From assembly GCA_963662155.1 (NCBI GenBank), contig OY759274.1:45803565-45867564 (forward strand): 64,000 nt of DNA, given 5' to 3'. The notes beneath the pieces were generated by a model. It was not told where the DNA came from, ran no database searches, and saw only the letters and a list, made by a program, of their open reading frames with translations. A program made the translations under genes and the position numbers. This document shows positions 33,581-45,839 of the stretch, piece after piece. The stretch's first letter is position 1; each line of letters begins with the position of its first letter. This DNA is from Lamellibrachia columna (Eukaryota > Annelida > Polychaeta > Sabellida > Siboglinidae).

Positions 33581-34380
33581 AAGCGTTGTGTTTATCTAAA
33601 CCGGTGTATGACGTAGTCATTGGGAATATTGAGTGTCTCCATCCTACTTGTTCCATTGACAGAGAAAAAACCCACAGGTAGAATCAAACGTTTCACACGT
33701 CTCCGTAGCCTTTGAGATTCCAGCGGCCGACAGGTAACCGGGTGTGCTGTAGAAACCCGCGCTCAAAAGAAGCGGCGGGAGAAACCCTGCAAACCGTTCT
33801 TAGTAGTCGGCACGAGTGTGTAAGCTGAGGATTTCCTATGGGAGGGTGGATGTTTCGTTAAGAAAGTGCTCCGTATCGGCCGATGTCACTAAGGGAAATC
33901 ATGTTGGAGAGCATCTGAGAAATTTTCAGGAAAGGTATAACGCTCATGTTGATCTGATTGGAAAGAAAAGGTGCGATAGAAACCCCAGAAACCCCGCTAA
34001 TCCGTGACACTACCATACAAAGATAGGACGTGACAACCTACAAAGGCATACTAGACCACCCACAGATGGATGTGACTACCTACCAAGTCATGGTAGATGA
34101 CAAATATATAAGATTGCACTACGTACCAAGACATGGTAGATCTCGTGTTTGACGGCTGCTAAGGCACCTGCTTGTAAATGTATACCACCAGCCAAAGCAG
34201 AGCTTTGGGGACATATGTTTACATGCCCTGCCACAGGTCTGAAAGAGAATAAGAACAGTGCTATAATTGCACGTATATGTGTATATTTATGTGTGTGCGT
34301 GTGTGTTCGTGCGCTGTGAAGGCTGGTTTTAAAAGTATGTAATGTACTCGATGAATATCATAATTATATATATATATATA

Positions 34381-34560
34381 TTGACAAAACACCCAGTGAC
34401 AAAACACCCAGTTGGCAGACCTAAGTTGAGATGCAAGGATGTAATCAAAATAGTTCTGAAAAACTACGGCACTGACCATCTGCACTGGGAAACCTTTGTC
34501 GAACACCGATTTACCTGGCGACCCATTTTTAATGGCGGTTCTGCTAATGACATCAAAGCG
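34381..34560 (+). pseudogene. LINE RT C-terminal fragment
   Basis: HPVGRPKLRCKDVIKIVLKN followed by YGTDHLHWETFVEHRFTWRPI fits the C-terminal GRP.LR.KDV.KRDLK..G.....WE..A.DR..WR motif of RTE-like LINEs. It starts right after a short (TA)n (34363-34380) and repeats ACAAAACACCCAGTTG/GTG twice. No other part of the element is present. Confidence 0.6.
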
Positions 34561-34783
34561 TACCGGATTAACCACAGCAATGTGTACACACACATTAGAC
34601 AAACTAAAATACATATTTTTTTATTTTACACCATAAAATAAACCATAGCTTAAATCAATTAATTACTACTGAAGTTATGATTTTTTTAACTGAAGGTATG
34701 GAAAATCTCGTGTACGTAAAACAAGAGCTAATGAGCTGGTCTGTTCGATAGCACAACGCAGCGCAGAAAGTCCAAACGAGACT

Positions 34784-35220
34784 AGTCTCGCTTATCCGAC
34801 TCTCGCTCGCCTTCCGAATTCGTCGAGAAGAATCTGACCTCGAAGGTGTGGTCTCATTGCTACCCACTGTCACCACTCCATTTTGTGTAGCCGTTTTCGT
34901 GAAGCGCCAGCCGCCAATCAGCGTCATTATCGAGATTTTACACTAAGCATTTTTTTGCTTGATCGCATTTTCAGTTTCATAGTTGTGTCAATATAATAAA
35001 AAGTTAAAGTTAATTCGAATTGCATCGCATAAACTGATAAAAGTTCACTCTTATTTTATGAATTACCCAGCTGCCTTGATGACATCGTAGTTAGTTAATT
35101 ATTTATGCACACAGAATCTGGGTGCATACATAATTTTAGTCACAATGAAAAGTACAATTTGCGTCCTAGTCTCGCTAATCCGAATCTTGCTCGCCTTCGT
35201 GAAGTCGCCGAGAAGAGAGA
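34784..35220. repeat. Pair of diverged direct repeats of about 52 bp
   Basis: AGTCTCGCTTATCCGACTCT..CTCGCCTTC.G..TCG.CGAGAAGA at 34784 recurs at 35167 as AGTCTCGCTAATCCGAATCT.., about 77% identical. The function is unknown. The remaining sequence is AT-rich and unassigned. Confidence 0.5.
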
Positions 35221-35766
35221 AAATGTGCGTGTGGGTTGCCATCTTCTGCACGAAACGTGTTGCGAACCTCGTTAACGTTGACTATCTGAATACTGCTTGT
35301 AGATAAAGGATACAAGTGGCTGCATTTTGATATAACCTTTTGTAGGATATGATAACTGTAACCATGTCAACATTTAAATCAAGATGTAAATTAATCAAAT
35401 TCTTCTATTTTCTCCACGTAACCCACCATAAAGATATATTGTTATTATATTAAAAATGTTTTCTTTCTTGCGGAATGCACATTGAAGATGAAAAATTAGT
35501 AGCTCAAAACGGGTCGAGCATTTCAAGTGACATATTCTGACCGCTTAATAAAAATATTAACTTGAAATAAATAGTTTAAACTATATATATTCTAACATAT
35601 ACCGACCGCCCAAATGTGTCTAAAATAAAAAATCAATGAAGTAGAAACAGTTTTGAAATCAATGTTTCGACGTTTACAAAATTCGACGTCGCTGATCAGT
35701 GCATTTTCCGTATAACTTTCGGCTAGTTCCGAGAAGGTCGCGACCCGAAGAGGCGGAGCTTGTGCT

Positions 35767-35836
35767 ATGTCAGCCCCTGTCAGTGATAAACAACGTAGCT
35801 TCCTTGGAAACAGACGGTTCGTCAACAAAGTCAGAG
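35767..35836 (+). CDS. Weak candidate first coding exon
   Basis: ATG at 35767 (G at -3) opens 23 codons, MSAPVSDKQRSFLGNRRFVN then KVR, ending at a consensus donor GAG-GTACGT (35837). The surrounding 35.69-35.84 kb is CpG-rich relative to its neighbours (GGTCGCGACCCGAAGAGGCG), as in a promoter. No family is recognised and no downstream exon was identified. It may be chance. Confidence 0.2.
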
Positions 35837-36514
35837 GTACGTTATACCACGAATTGTCATAAATATTATGTTTGTCACTGTGTTTGTGAAATTAACTTTG
35901 TTTAAGGTTGTGTTGTTGTAATGAATGTTAATCAACAAGACATTTGTCCGTTAACAACATTCTATTGTTTTTACATTAGATTAATCCGTCGAACATCGTT
36001 CGTCGCGATCAAGCCGGGCCCAAAGCCCCCGTACCGTAGGCGTTGCGAGCGTAGTCCTTCAGTTAGGTCGGCTATGTCACATTAAACACATGTGCATGTG
36101 GTGTTAATAAATCCATTCAATTTCAAGTTTGGATTATGTGATAATTATCAGTAGACATTACTAGTAGTAGTAGTACTAGGTGGAGTATGTATAAAGTATA
36201 AACTCTGGCGCCTGACCCGGAGGCGAGTTCTGTTTTCCCAAACGGTATATCTATCGCTCCGCCCACCTTGCATATATCTCCACCCACTTTGCCAGTCGTC
36301 TCGCAAGAACATATGTGCACATTCGTGACAACTAGCGTTTCCGCTATTGATAAACTGTAGTAGTAGGAGTATTAGTGTTTTAGAAGAAATAAAACACTGA
36401 CATAATTTTATATACTGCTGTAGGAAATATTTATACATAAATAAAATATACATAGTTAAATAATTATTTTTGCGTGTAACGAGTTGATTGACATAATCGT
36501 TGTCTGTATAATTC

Positions 36515-36700
36515 GATGATATGTTGTAGTGTAGTGGTTAGCGCATTTGACTGCCACTCAAAGGGAAGGGATGTGCTTTTAACTAAGATATGTAAAACCG
36601 ATATCCTGATGTATTATTTTATTGTAAAGCGCTTTGATCTATCTGCAGGAGTATGCGCTATACAATAACTAAATTATTATTATTATAAAACATTAAACAG
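36515..36700 (+). mobile_element. tRNA-derived SINE with ATT tail
   Basis: The tRNA-like head GTAGTGTAGTGGTTAGCGCA carries an A box; the B-box region is degraded (GGGATGTGCTTTTAA). The 3' part has TTGTAAAGCGCTTTGATC and GTATGCGCTATACAATAAC followed by (ATT)n. This AAGCGCTTTGA..GCGCTATA module is common to many animal SINEs and MITEs. Confidence 0.7.
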
Positions 36701-38865
36701 TAGTTTGGTATTTATAATGTATTTTAATGTCTAAACTGTTATGATAGCACCATTCTCATTTTAAATATATTTATTGCCTAAATAAATTTACTTTATGGTG
36801 CAATATGTTCATTGTGAAGACAATGCTATTTTGTGGTAAATCGAAGAAAATTAGCATTATATTATATGTTTCTACATATTATTTATTTTATAACCAATGT
36901 TATTAAGGAAGAAAAAATAGCACGTTACAGAAAATGACGACAATATTTATTTACACAAGTACACGAGAAAGTAATCATTAGATCACAAATCGCCAAGTAT
37001 TCAAAAGAATTAAACAAAATGATATCCTAAAATAACTTGAAAACATTAATATAATATATAAGCAAACATTTTGCTCGCACTACAATATTTTATATTTCTA
37101 TAAGCATTATCAGCGAATCGTTTTACATTTGTTCAACATATATGTACTCTATAACTGGGAGGTACAGAAGCATGCACAGTTAATCTTAAATACAAGCAGC
37201 CTTGCGACTGTTACAATTTTTAAATTGCCTACATAAAATTGTTCCTCTTACATGAAGTGCTTTCATCTATATATTCACATCATCATCATCAGGCATATCT
37301 TCATTAATAATAATATATGTTCAAGATACTTCACAACTGTCGTTGAATGATGCAGTCCTGAATAAATAATTTCAGACATTTTTAAACTTTGTGATAGCGC
37401 AATTAAGCAAGTATACACATTACAAAAATGACAACTAAAAGATGTACATGCGTTTTCATCCATGAATAAATATTTTATATATACATAAAGCCACATTCCT
37501 GCAACTATTTCACTAACTACACATTTTACGTGTTCAACAAACATTGTCAGCACCATGTGATGTACCACATTAAGTGTATCAATTGCTTTTGCTATTTCAT
37601 GGCGTTTTATTATTAAATCTACATATGCGCAGTTGTTTAGGTCAGTTTATAGTTGTTACGCATTTTAAACAAATTAGTAGTTTTTTTTGTGTTTTTCCAC
37701 ATTTCAGCCACCTTTTCTTTACCAGTTACCATCAACAGTTTGCGGAAGTGGAGTTATACATTTTTAGTGACCTAATATCTTTACATAATTCCGTATTATT
37801 TGTATTCAGCGATTTATTGGCCATGTCATCAGTTATGATCGTTTCTGTATTCCTTTCTTTAAACCTGCGTTAATATATAAATGTAGCTTTACTCCTTCAT
37901 CATGTCCAAAATAGGTCCATGTTCGGTAATGTTTCCCTCGCAGCGATAGAGCTATACATGATAGAGACTTGACATTTTCACCAGTTATTCTGTGGAATAT
38001 ACTCTATGCAATAACATATTTTGGATGTCATGGTTTTATTAAGGGGTTTGTAAACAAGGATCGACCAACTTGGTAATAAAATATTCAACCGCAGAACACA
38101 ACAAACTATGTTAATAAAACTTATTGCATTAAATAGAATCAATACTTGTTACAACTTCATCTAATGATGATTTCCGTACGATTGCAATTCCACCGGATTT
38201 TCTACCTTATAAAACCCTATCCGTATAGTCACACTTTGCTGTACCAAAACCGAGGTAGTTAACATGTATCTTATCATTAATAATTCACGACAATTGTAGG
38301 AGTTAAATTTCATGAATGTTGTGTGTTCACATTGTTGCGTATCTGTCTGAACCATCTAAACGGGACACCTTCTGGCCACAGTACTTTGTCTAACTTCCAT
38401 TCACTCAAGGACCACTAGAATCCTGTTTCTTGTATAATCGAGCAGAACTTGTAGGAAGATAACCATCAACATTTCAATGATTTACATATGAACAGTTGTA
38501 TGTATACATGTCTAGGTCGTGTCTGTGTAAATGTAGCCCGATCACACATCTGCCATTTCGATGAGTGGTTCTTGCCTGTGTGTTGGATGTGTATTGCTGG
38601 CCACGCATTGGTTCAATCCGTGTGGCGCTCTTAAAGGCCTTCTTTTCGGCACCAGATGCGAACGGTCCCTCGCGACTTCACTCTTCGAGACTTTGCGACC
38701 AGTATGTAAACAATGTTTACGACCAAGAACTATGAAGCTGTAAACGTATGCTCGTCAACACGTTCGAATGAACATACATGATAGTCATACGCAACAGGCA
38801 GTGTATTCTTCAATAAACAATCAGTTAATGTAATTAAACCAACTGAAGCAATACTACCATGTTTT
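36701..38865. other. Unassigned AT-rich DNA
   Basis: No recognisable domain in any frame and no clear repeat. Frames of 60-99 codons occur on both strands but are compatible with chance. 38.56-38.76 kb is more GC-rich, without a supported exon. Confidence 0.5.
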
Positions 38866-38871
38866 TACATT

Positions 38872-39045
38872 TATATTTCAATCATAAATTTGAGCATAGC
38901 CTCCGACAGACCAAGACGAAATAGACGGCTCCCTACAATGTTATGCAATACATATATTTCAATCATAAATTTGAGCACAGCCTCTGGCAATTCACGACGA
39001 AATAGGCGGTTCCCTACAATTTTATGCAATAAATTTATATTTCAT
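38872..39045. repeat. About 81-bp tandem duplication
   Basis: TATTTCAATCATAAATTTGA (38874) recurs 81 bp later (38955). Each copy ends near CCCTACAAT.TTATGCAATA. About 85% identical. Confidence 0.8.
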
Positions 39046-39382
39046 ACATAAAATAAATATTATGTGAAAAAACTACAATAGTACATTTTAACAATACAAA
39101 AAATACAACTTAGGCCACACCAATTTTATTATTACGATTACGGATTTTGGGGAAATTTTTGTTAGAGAGGAGGGGGGAATAAAAAAATTCACTGCAAGAG
39201 AAACGTTTGTACTGTGTACATCCTTTGTCAGCTATAATTGGATACAGTGAAGCACATCTGATCATCATGCCATAGCCACGTGACATTGATTACACAACTA
39301 CATACGAATACCGCAGCAGACTGCTGATACAAAAACAAAGACATAAAATTATTGTTAAGAGTTATGACATTTTAATAAATCA

Positions 39383-39770
39383 AATAATGTATCATGATTT
39401 ACAACCAGTACTGCTTACAACAGATGAACATGTTAAAGCATAGCCATATTAAATGCCTCCATTGCAATGACACAACGATTTCGATAGCACAAGAGTAATT
39501 ATATGCTTGAATTGGCTACCTGTCTACAACCAATCATAACAGCTGTTAAAACACTTATACTCACATATAATCACCAGTACTGACAAGATTCAACAAATTA
39601 AAGGAATAGAAAACCCTTCTTCAAAACTGTTGACTAAAAAAATAATGTATCATGATTTACAACCAGTACTGCTTACAAGAGATGAACATGTTAAACCATA
39701 GCCATAGTTTGCCTCCATTGCAATAACACGATAATTTCAATGGCGCAAGAGTAATTATTTTATTATTATT
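39383..39770. repeat. Direct repeats of about 125 bp, offset 258
   Basis: AATAATGTATCATGATTTAC at 39383 recurs at 39641 and both continue through AACCAGTACTGCTTACAA.AGATGAACATGTTAAA, GCCTCCATTGCAAT and CAAGAGTAATTAT. About 88% identical. They lie just 3' of the minus-strand pseudogene at 39758-40416 and could be its 3' flank duplicated. Confidence 0.8.
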
Positions 39771-40416
39771 TTTAAGGGTCTCTCTTCAACAGCCGATTCG
39801 ATCTGGTTTTCTGCAGAACTGCTATCATCACACAGAAACCTGGACATTTCTCGTAGGACACATTTGTCAACTTTTGCAACATCTTTGTATATGTTGATGA
39901 GCATAGCCTTCATCTGACGTGTCGCATACACTGGCAACATCTTGTTCTCTCACTGCTGTTGTCTGGAAGAGTTTTCCAGACAAAATCCAAATTTCCCTTG
40001 CAGTTGCCCTGGTGATATGTATAGTGTGATACTGAGACACTAAATGTCATATTTCCCAACCATCCCCGTCTGTCAAAGCTATCATATGGCATGGCAGAAT
40101 GACCTGAAAGACATATAGGCTCATATGGATCGCTATTTTTCAGCTTATTGTTTAAATCAAGATAACCTGACTGAACATGTCCGACTGTTGGAATATCAAC
40201 CAGTGACAAGTTCTTTTTCAAAGAACTGACGGGTTCCGTTGCTTCGTGTTGGCACTGATTTCTTCCCCATTGTTGCTGCAGGAATTCATAGTATTTGTGC
40301 ATCCCACTTGACAACTGACGGATGGCTGTGAAGATACTCTGATGACGAACAGTTCACGTATGAAGCAGCAGCTCAGACAAGTTGTCCACATGTTATTTTA
40401 TCATTTCGGCAGACAT
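39758..40416 (-). pseudogene. Unrecognised protein-like reading frame, broken
   Basis: The minus strand from ATG 40416 reads MSAEMIK-stop-HVDNLSELLLHT-stop and then stays open for about 145 codons (SIFTAIRQLSSGMHKYYEFL, GYLDLNNKLKNSDPYEPICL, RRGWLGNMTFSVSVSHYTYH, QGNCKGNLDFVWKTLPDNSS). It shifts frame near 39940 to KMLPVYATRQMKAMLINIYK, DVAKVDKCVLREMSRFLCDD and ends at TAA 39758-39760. The composition is protein-like and it is free of stops over long stretches, so it looks like a single-exon gene or transposon ORF damaged by two nonsense changes and one frameshift. I recognise no domain. A retrocopy or a novel transposon-encoded protein are the main alternatives. Confidence 0.45.
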
Positions 40417-40963
40417 CTGTAAAACATAACTGATATTAATAATTGTAAAGACTAGGTGCAAAGAACAAGATGTCACGAGACGGGAAAGACTGGGTAGTTC
40501 TAAATTAAGCTTCATTTATAGGTATTACTCAGCATTAGACAGTGCAATGCACAAGTTAGTCGCCATCATGAGCTATTACAGATAGATGGGTAAAGGAAAT
40601 TTAAAGTGTTCAAGTTGATACAACATTTAAACTAATAAAAAAGATGAACAACTGGAAAGTTATAACGTACTGATTTTCTTATTACAAAAAAAGATGAATA
40701 ATATACATATTTTGCAGATAAAGATCCATCATTAATATCTACGATGGTGATGTTTGTTGCAAATATTTGGACTATACTGACGGAAATTGGATGGTCCCGG
40801 AAACTAGACTAGTGCCTGGGAAGATTGTTTTTTTTTGGGGGGGAGTAAATTAATAATAATGTTGTAAAAGTACGTCTAAGACATAGATGAGTATTCTGAT
40901 CATAAAAAAATTAAGAGTAAGCCAAGCAACTTATCAAATAAGACTGCTCAGGTATCACTTATC

Positions 40964-40966
<3 letters not shown>
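40417..40966. other. Unassigned spacer
   Basis: AT-rich sequence with no gene seen. It contains a T8/G7 run near 40831-40845. Confidence 0.5.
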
Positions 40967-41009
<43 letters not shown>

Positions 41010-41141
41010 TATATGGCTCCCTGTCCGATATCGCATTATTTTCAAGATGTGGACAATTATCCATCAAGCACTTTCGTCCAAGCAACCAGAACATTTACAT
41101 TCACTGCTCACTCCTGCAAGACAGCCCAGACATCTTCGACC

Positions 41142-41201
<60 letters not shown>
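40967..41201. repeat. Two (TA)n tracts flanking a LINE-derived segment
   Basis: TA tracts at 40967-41013 and 41146-41201. The segment 41105-41147 (CTGCTCACTCCTGCAAGACA..) is repeated at 43308-43350 in the LINE below, and the second TA tract starts where that copy reads GTCTAATTATAATC. Confidence 0.85.
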
Positions 41202-41203
<2 letters not shown>

Positions 41204-41559
41204 TATACATTTTTCAAACATAGTTATACTTTTATAGGGGTTTATATTCCTGAAATCAAAGTATTCGCATTCGCTAAACGTTAAGAGACATTTGGCCGTC
41301 AAGCGGATAAGCTTGTCGCCATATTCCATGTTTAAATCAATTGGTTAAATAATTTTTTAGACAATGTCACTGCTATTCCTACTGTGTATTTTCTTCCTGA
41401 ATTTGCCCTGTGCAAGCCACTTACATGTAATACAAATTTTACGTCAATATACCCCCAATAAATGAGAGTACATCATTCGCTTTCCTTTTTGCATGATTTG
41501 CCATGTCTTAACTTTTTCTTAACCGCACGTTACTTTCAATCCTTTGCTCTAGGCCAACG

Positions 41560-43445
41560 TTTAAATTAGCCATAGAACTTCTCCTAGCAGGAGATGTTAA
41601 TATCAATCCTGTCATCAGTCGCAACATGGGGTTTGCCACTACAAACGTCCGAACGGTTCGGGGTAAGAAGGCATCACTTAGGGACTTATTACTTTCGAAA
41701 AATATGCATATGTGACATTTCTCCGTCTGGGTATACTTTTTATCATCGACCACGTTCAGTTGGAAGAGGTGGTGGTGTTGACATTTTATGATGTTGTAAT
41801 TCCAGATTCCGCTTTATCGGCATATTTTGTACGTTTATATCGACCTCCTGGACAGCCAGCCAATAGTTACCAAACGAATTTCAGGATTTGCTGGAAAAGT
41901 TTGCAACTCTACATTCAGAATTTTACATTTTTGGTGATTTTAACCTTCAGTTGGATAAACGTACAGTAGTAACAATTATCTTTTTATAATATCCTAACCT
42001 CATTAGACTTAAAACAACATGTGACTTTCTCTACACACATCCATGGCCATCGGCTTATCTTCGTGATAACTATCTCAATGTGTGGCAATATCCAGATGTT
42101 ATCAGTTTCTGATGGTTTATCGGATCACTAGACATTCATTGTTGATGTTAGTTTTTTCCAGAACACTAGTACAATCAAAACACAATGTGTCTTACAGACT
42201 AATACATAAGATTGATGCCTTTGAGGCTGATATTCTTAAATCCGACTTTATAAGAGATCCAAAGGGACACCTGTCCGACTTGTGTAAACAATTTTATCAT
42301 GTACTACAGGCTTTACTAAACAGACACGCCTCGATAACCACCAAATCTGTGTCATAAAATCCACCAGCTCCATTGATGACTTCTGAAATGTTACAGTCTA
42401 AAAGACGTCGTCGTTATCTAAAACGAGTATGGCACAAACCACGCTGCCATTTGGATAGGTCATTAAAAACAGTGTCACTACTGTAACGCACAAATGGCTA
42501 AAGCCAAATCGGATTATACAAATATCGAGTCAAATTGTATGTCTAATATATTACAATGCGCCTACAAAGTTTTATTCTATAGAGACTGCTCCTTTAAAAG
42601 TACACAATGGTGTATCTCTAAATATGGACAAAGGTAAAGTAGCAGTGCTTACCTTGCTTGATTTATCTGCTGCTTTTGATACTATTGACCATAACATACT
42701 CATTAAACGCTTGTCAATATGGTATGGCATATCTGGCACAGCCCTGAGCTGGTTTTCACCATACTTAATTGATAAATACCAAAGAGTGAAGATAGCTAAT
42801 CTCTTTTCAGCGGCACTACCCATTTTGTGTGGTGTTCCTCAGGGTTCTGTTCTTGGACCGTTACGTTTTACTTTTTACACTACTCCACTCAGCTCAGTTA
42901 TTCAAACCCATAACTTGGACCACCGCCTATACGCAGATGACACACATATTTCTCTTTCCTTGGCTACTCCAGATACAAATTGTTCCTTAAACCAACTCAG
43001 AGAGTGTCTACAGAATGTACTCCGCTGGATGACTAACAGCAAATTAAAATTAAATGCAAATAAAACAGAATTTCTTATTAATGGTACACAAAAGCAGCGT
43101 GGTAAACTGGATTGTTTTTTCCCCAACACCTATGTTGAGCCAGAATTTCACACCGGCCGTCTCAGCACGAAATTTAGGAGTCACCTTTGATAACAATACA
43201 AATTTTAGACAGCATATTTCACCAACTTGTCGTTGCTGCTTTTGTCATATTCGTGACCTTCGTTGTATTCGCCGGTATGTCTTTTGCTGTCGCCAAAACT
43301 AATGCAACTGCTCACTCCTGCAAGACAGCCCAGACAGCTTCGATCGTCTAATTATAATCTACTTTTTGTTCCCATTGTTAAGACAAATGTCGGAACTAGA
43401 ACTTTTCCATTTGAAGCTTCGACTCTGTGGAACTAACTCCATGTT
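41560..43445 (+). pseudogene. LINE (CR1/L2 group): endonuclease and RT relic
   Basis: Endonuclease pieces: LYRPPGQPANSYQTNF (41830-41880) and FGDFN-like YIFGDFNLQLDKRTV out of frame (about 41925-41968). RT in one frame 42624-43190: LTLLDLSAAFDTIDHNILIK, GISGTALSWFSPYLIDKYQR, LCGVPQGSVLGPLRFTFYTT, RLYADDTHISLSLA (catalytic YADD intact), SKLKLNANKTEFL. It continues in another frame with RNLGVTFDNNTNFRQHIS and HIRDLRCIRRY to 43300, and a C-terminal piece (PIVKTNVGTRTFPFEASTLW, about 43375-43435) after a deletion. Numerous frame breaks; dead. Confidence 0.75.
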
Positions 43446-44840
43446 AGTGTAAGTATGTAGGAAATATAGAAACATTTCGCTGTTGACAACACTGAATAAA
43501 AATCATCTGTGTCAAGTTGCATCATTTTACACCTTTGTTACGTATCATCTTTAAAGATCGACGTTGTGAAATTGATTCGATAATATCAAGAGAAACAAGT
43601 GTTCTTCAAATGTAAACAAAAGCACATTGCGGTATCACGTACGGAGTCTACGCACTAGTCGGCAACGGTCGGAGCAACTGGCGGTTGTTGGTTGTTAGCG
43701 TCCTTAGCAGCCTCGAAGTTCGCCGTTTAGCTTTATGGTCGGGGCTTATAATATGGATTTAAAAGATAATGTGCATATGTCGATGATTCTTAGAATATAT
43801 TGCATTACTGGGTGCATGAACGAAAGACGCACATTGAAAGGTTTCTGCTCCCCTGGCCAATAACTTAGGACTGTAAGTCGCTATCGAGGAGCCACCATTT
43901 TCGATTTTTTTCATTTTCGTCCGACTCCTTGGCCTTGCCCTTGGCCTTGTCCTTGTCCTTGTCCTTAGCTTAGGCTTGGCTTTGGTCAAAGTTTGTGCAG
44001 AATTGGCAGTTTTAATCATTGCTAATAAACATGGATGTCATGTCACCGTTCAGTGTAAACGTTTTAGGTTAGTTAATATATTTTGTATTATGTATTGCTC
44101 AATTATGCATTACAAAATTATAAATGAATCCTTACCTTCGACTTCACACCGGCGAAGCCGTGTTTTATTTTGTCGCCCTGTGCATATACATGGCCATGGG
44201 GAGCAATTGCACGGCCCAATCTGGAGTTTTCGTGTGCCGAATAAATCAAGTGAATAAATAAAGAATACATAAAAAAATTACAATCTGTCAATCGGGCTGC
44301 CCGATCGCAATTCGGGAGGTAAATTAAGTACGCTCAGTGTAAAAACTTAAAACAAAGTCCAAAGTCAAAGACTGAAGTATTAGCAGCCAGCTAATATTAA
44401 CCCTTCTGAAGTTATGTAATTAGAACTACACATGAGTCGTCCCGCTCCCCCGTCCCCCCGGTTCCTAAGTAGAACGACATATGACTACGAATGACTGAGT
44501 CTGAGACCCCCTTGCCAACAAGCCTAGTTCCGCCCTTGGATGTTATGTGACTATGTCAACATAAGAATTAATCACTGATCCCCGATCGCTCGCACCTCGG
44601 CTTTCTCAACGTGATTTTGACATCCTTGCCTTTGGACTTGGTTTTGGACATGATCTTCATTGTCATTGACATTGTCATTGACGCCCAAATGCATCCCTGC
44701 TGAAATTGTCACCAGGCCCATGACGGTTAAGCTAGCAATGGCAATGCCACCAACAGACCACATTGCTGTGGGCATCCTAGACAGTTAGTCTACATCTTCA
44801 TTATCGTTAATGGTGTTCCAGGCATGCTATAGGTTGAACA
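43446..44840. other. Unassigned; low-complexity CCTTGG/CCTTGT tract
   Basis: 43923-43985 is a degenerate hexamer run (TTGGCCTTGCCC, TTGTCC repeats). A 67-codon minus frame at 44775-44572 begins with a hydrophobic stretch (IAIASLTVMGLVTISAG) but lacks support as a gene. Otherwise nothing is recognised. Confidence 0.4.
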
Positions 44841-44849
44841 ATTCAAACT

Positions 44850-45175
44850 AGCGCGTGGTGATGACGTGCGTGTTGCAAGTGACGCTACACGGGACAGGCA
44901 AAGCGACGTCACTGGTGTGTGATTGCCCTGGAGATCCGGCCATCTTGGTGACATACATTCGTATGCACAGTTTACAGTGGAGATTAAACGAAAATGCCGT
45001 TTTTTGATGCAGGATGTAACCACTAACGCCTGCGATAAACATGCAAGTTCTTCAGGTGGCCGACCATCGATGCGTGGTTGAGAAAATGTCCACCAGACGC
45101 TATCATCATACTGACGGTTAGTTTCAACTTGCACTGTTTCAACCGCGTCCGCGGGCGTGTTGTTGCATTAAAAGT
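44850..45175. promoter_or_regulatory. Promoter-like CpG-rich segment with CRE and YY1-type motifs
   Basis: The segment contains GATGACGTGCG (44858), GCGACGTCACTGG (44901, CRE core GACGTCAC) and GGCCATCTTGG (44938), the reverse complement of the YY1 site CCAAGATGGCC. CpG density is higher than in the flanks. No dependable exon follows on either strand, so it could be a host promoter or the 5' end of an old repeat. Confidence 0.3.
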
Positions 45176-45309
45176 AACTGTGCGCCACTGGCATTGTTGA
45201 CATTGAGAAAGGTATGAGAAATGTAATTTCAAGCATCTGTATCATATATGTTTTGTATTATCACTAGCCACCATGAAAGTATATAAAAAAATTCTACAAC
45301 ACTGACGAC

Positions 45310-45835
45310 GCTGGAATTTGGCATGCGAATTGAGGATGTGGAAATTGAGGCGGCAGTGTCAGTGGAAAACAGGGCCCCTAGTCTAGCTGAAAGTATACCA
45401 TGTACAAATGCAAATAAGTTTACTAAATTTCTCAAAAACAAGAATAAAAATGGTTTCAGATTTACAGAAATACAAGAGGAATCCGTATCACAAATAACCA
45501 ACAACCTTCCAAATAAAATATCTATGGCTTTGATGGAATATCCTACAAATTATTAAAACTCATTGAACCAGACATTGTGAAACCTTTAACATTATTAATA
45601 AATCAAGTGCTGAACACAGGACAATATCCTGACAAACTTAAAGTTGCAAAAATTACACAAAACTACTGTCTAATAATCAATACGGCTTCAGAACCCACCA
45701 TTCAACTGAATGTGCAGCTCTAGAAATATTCGATAGGAGCACTACACAATTGGATAACAACCAATTACCCATCAGTATATTTCTTGATTTATCTAAAGCA
45801 TTCGATACACTTGACCACACAATCCTCTTAAAATA
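45310..45835 (+). pseudogene. LINE RT fragment, internally deleted
   Basis: Readable as ENRAPSLAESIPCTNANKFT, FTEIQEESVSQITNNLPNK, FDGISYKLLKLIEPDIVKPL, INQVLNTGQYPDKLKVAKIT; then a deletion and NNQYGFRTHHSTECAALEIF, PISIFLDLSKAFDTLDHTIL. This is the fingers and palm start of a Jockey/CR1-group RT; the GVPQG and catalytic ADD motifs are absent because similarity stops at about 45835. Confidence 0.7.
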
Positions 45836-45839
45836 TATA

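Larger units (their letters stand above)
31474..34012 (+). mobile_element. Gypsy-type LTR retrotransposon remains (PBS, gag, protease, then deleted)
   Basis: Order: tRNA-Pro PBS, leader, gag (32089-32990 with frame breaks), a broken zinc-knuckle region (about 33090-33210: CPACKFEKRK, CFLCNQRG), protease (33215-33580), and a short spacer reading AVETRAQKKRREKPCKPF (about 33735-33800), after which RT, RNase H and integrase are absent. The region near 33975-34008 (GAAACCCCAGAAACCCCGCTAATCCGTGAC) resembles the presumed 5' LTR end (GAAACCCCGCAAACCCGTGGC at 31448). It may be the 3' LTR end, so the internal part would be largely deleted. LTR starts were not determined. Confidence 0.7.

Noticed and set aside
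44572..44775. 67-codon minus ORF with hydrophobic N-terminus
   Set aside because: No homology, no flanking splice signals, and a repetitive NDNVNDN segment made by GTCATTGACATT repeats.
44990..45140. THAP-type zinc-finger start (MPFFDAGCNH..., KFFRWP)
   Set aside because: Two stops fall within the first 15 codons and the first zinc-binding Cys is missing; resemblance is limited to MP...GC and F..P.
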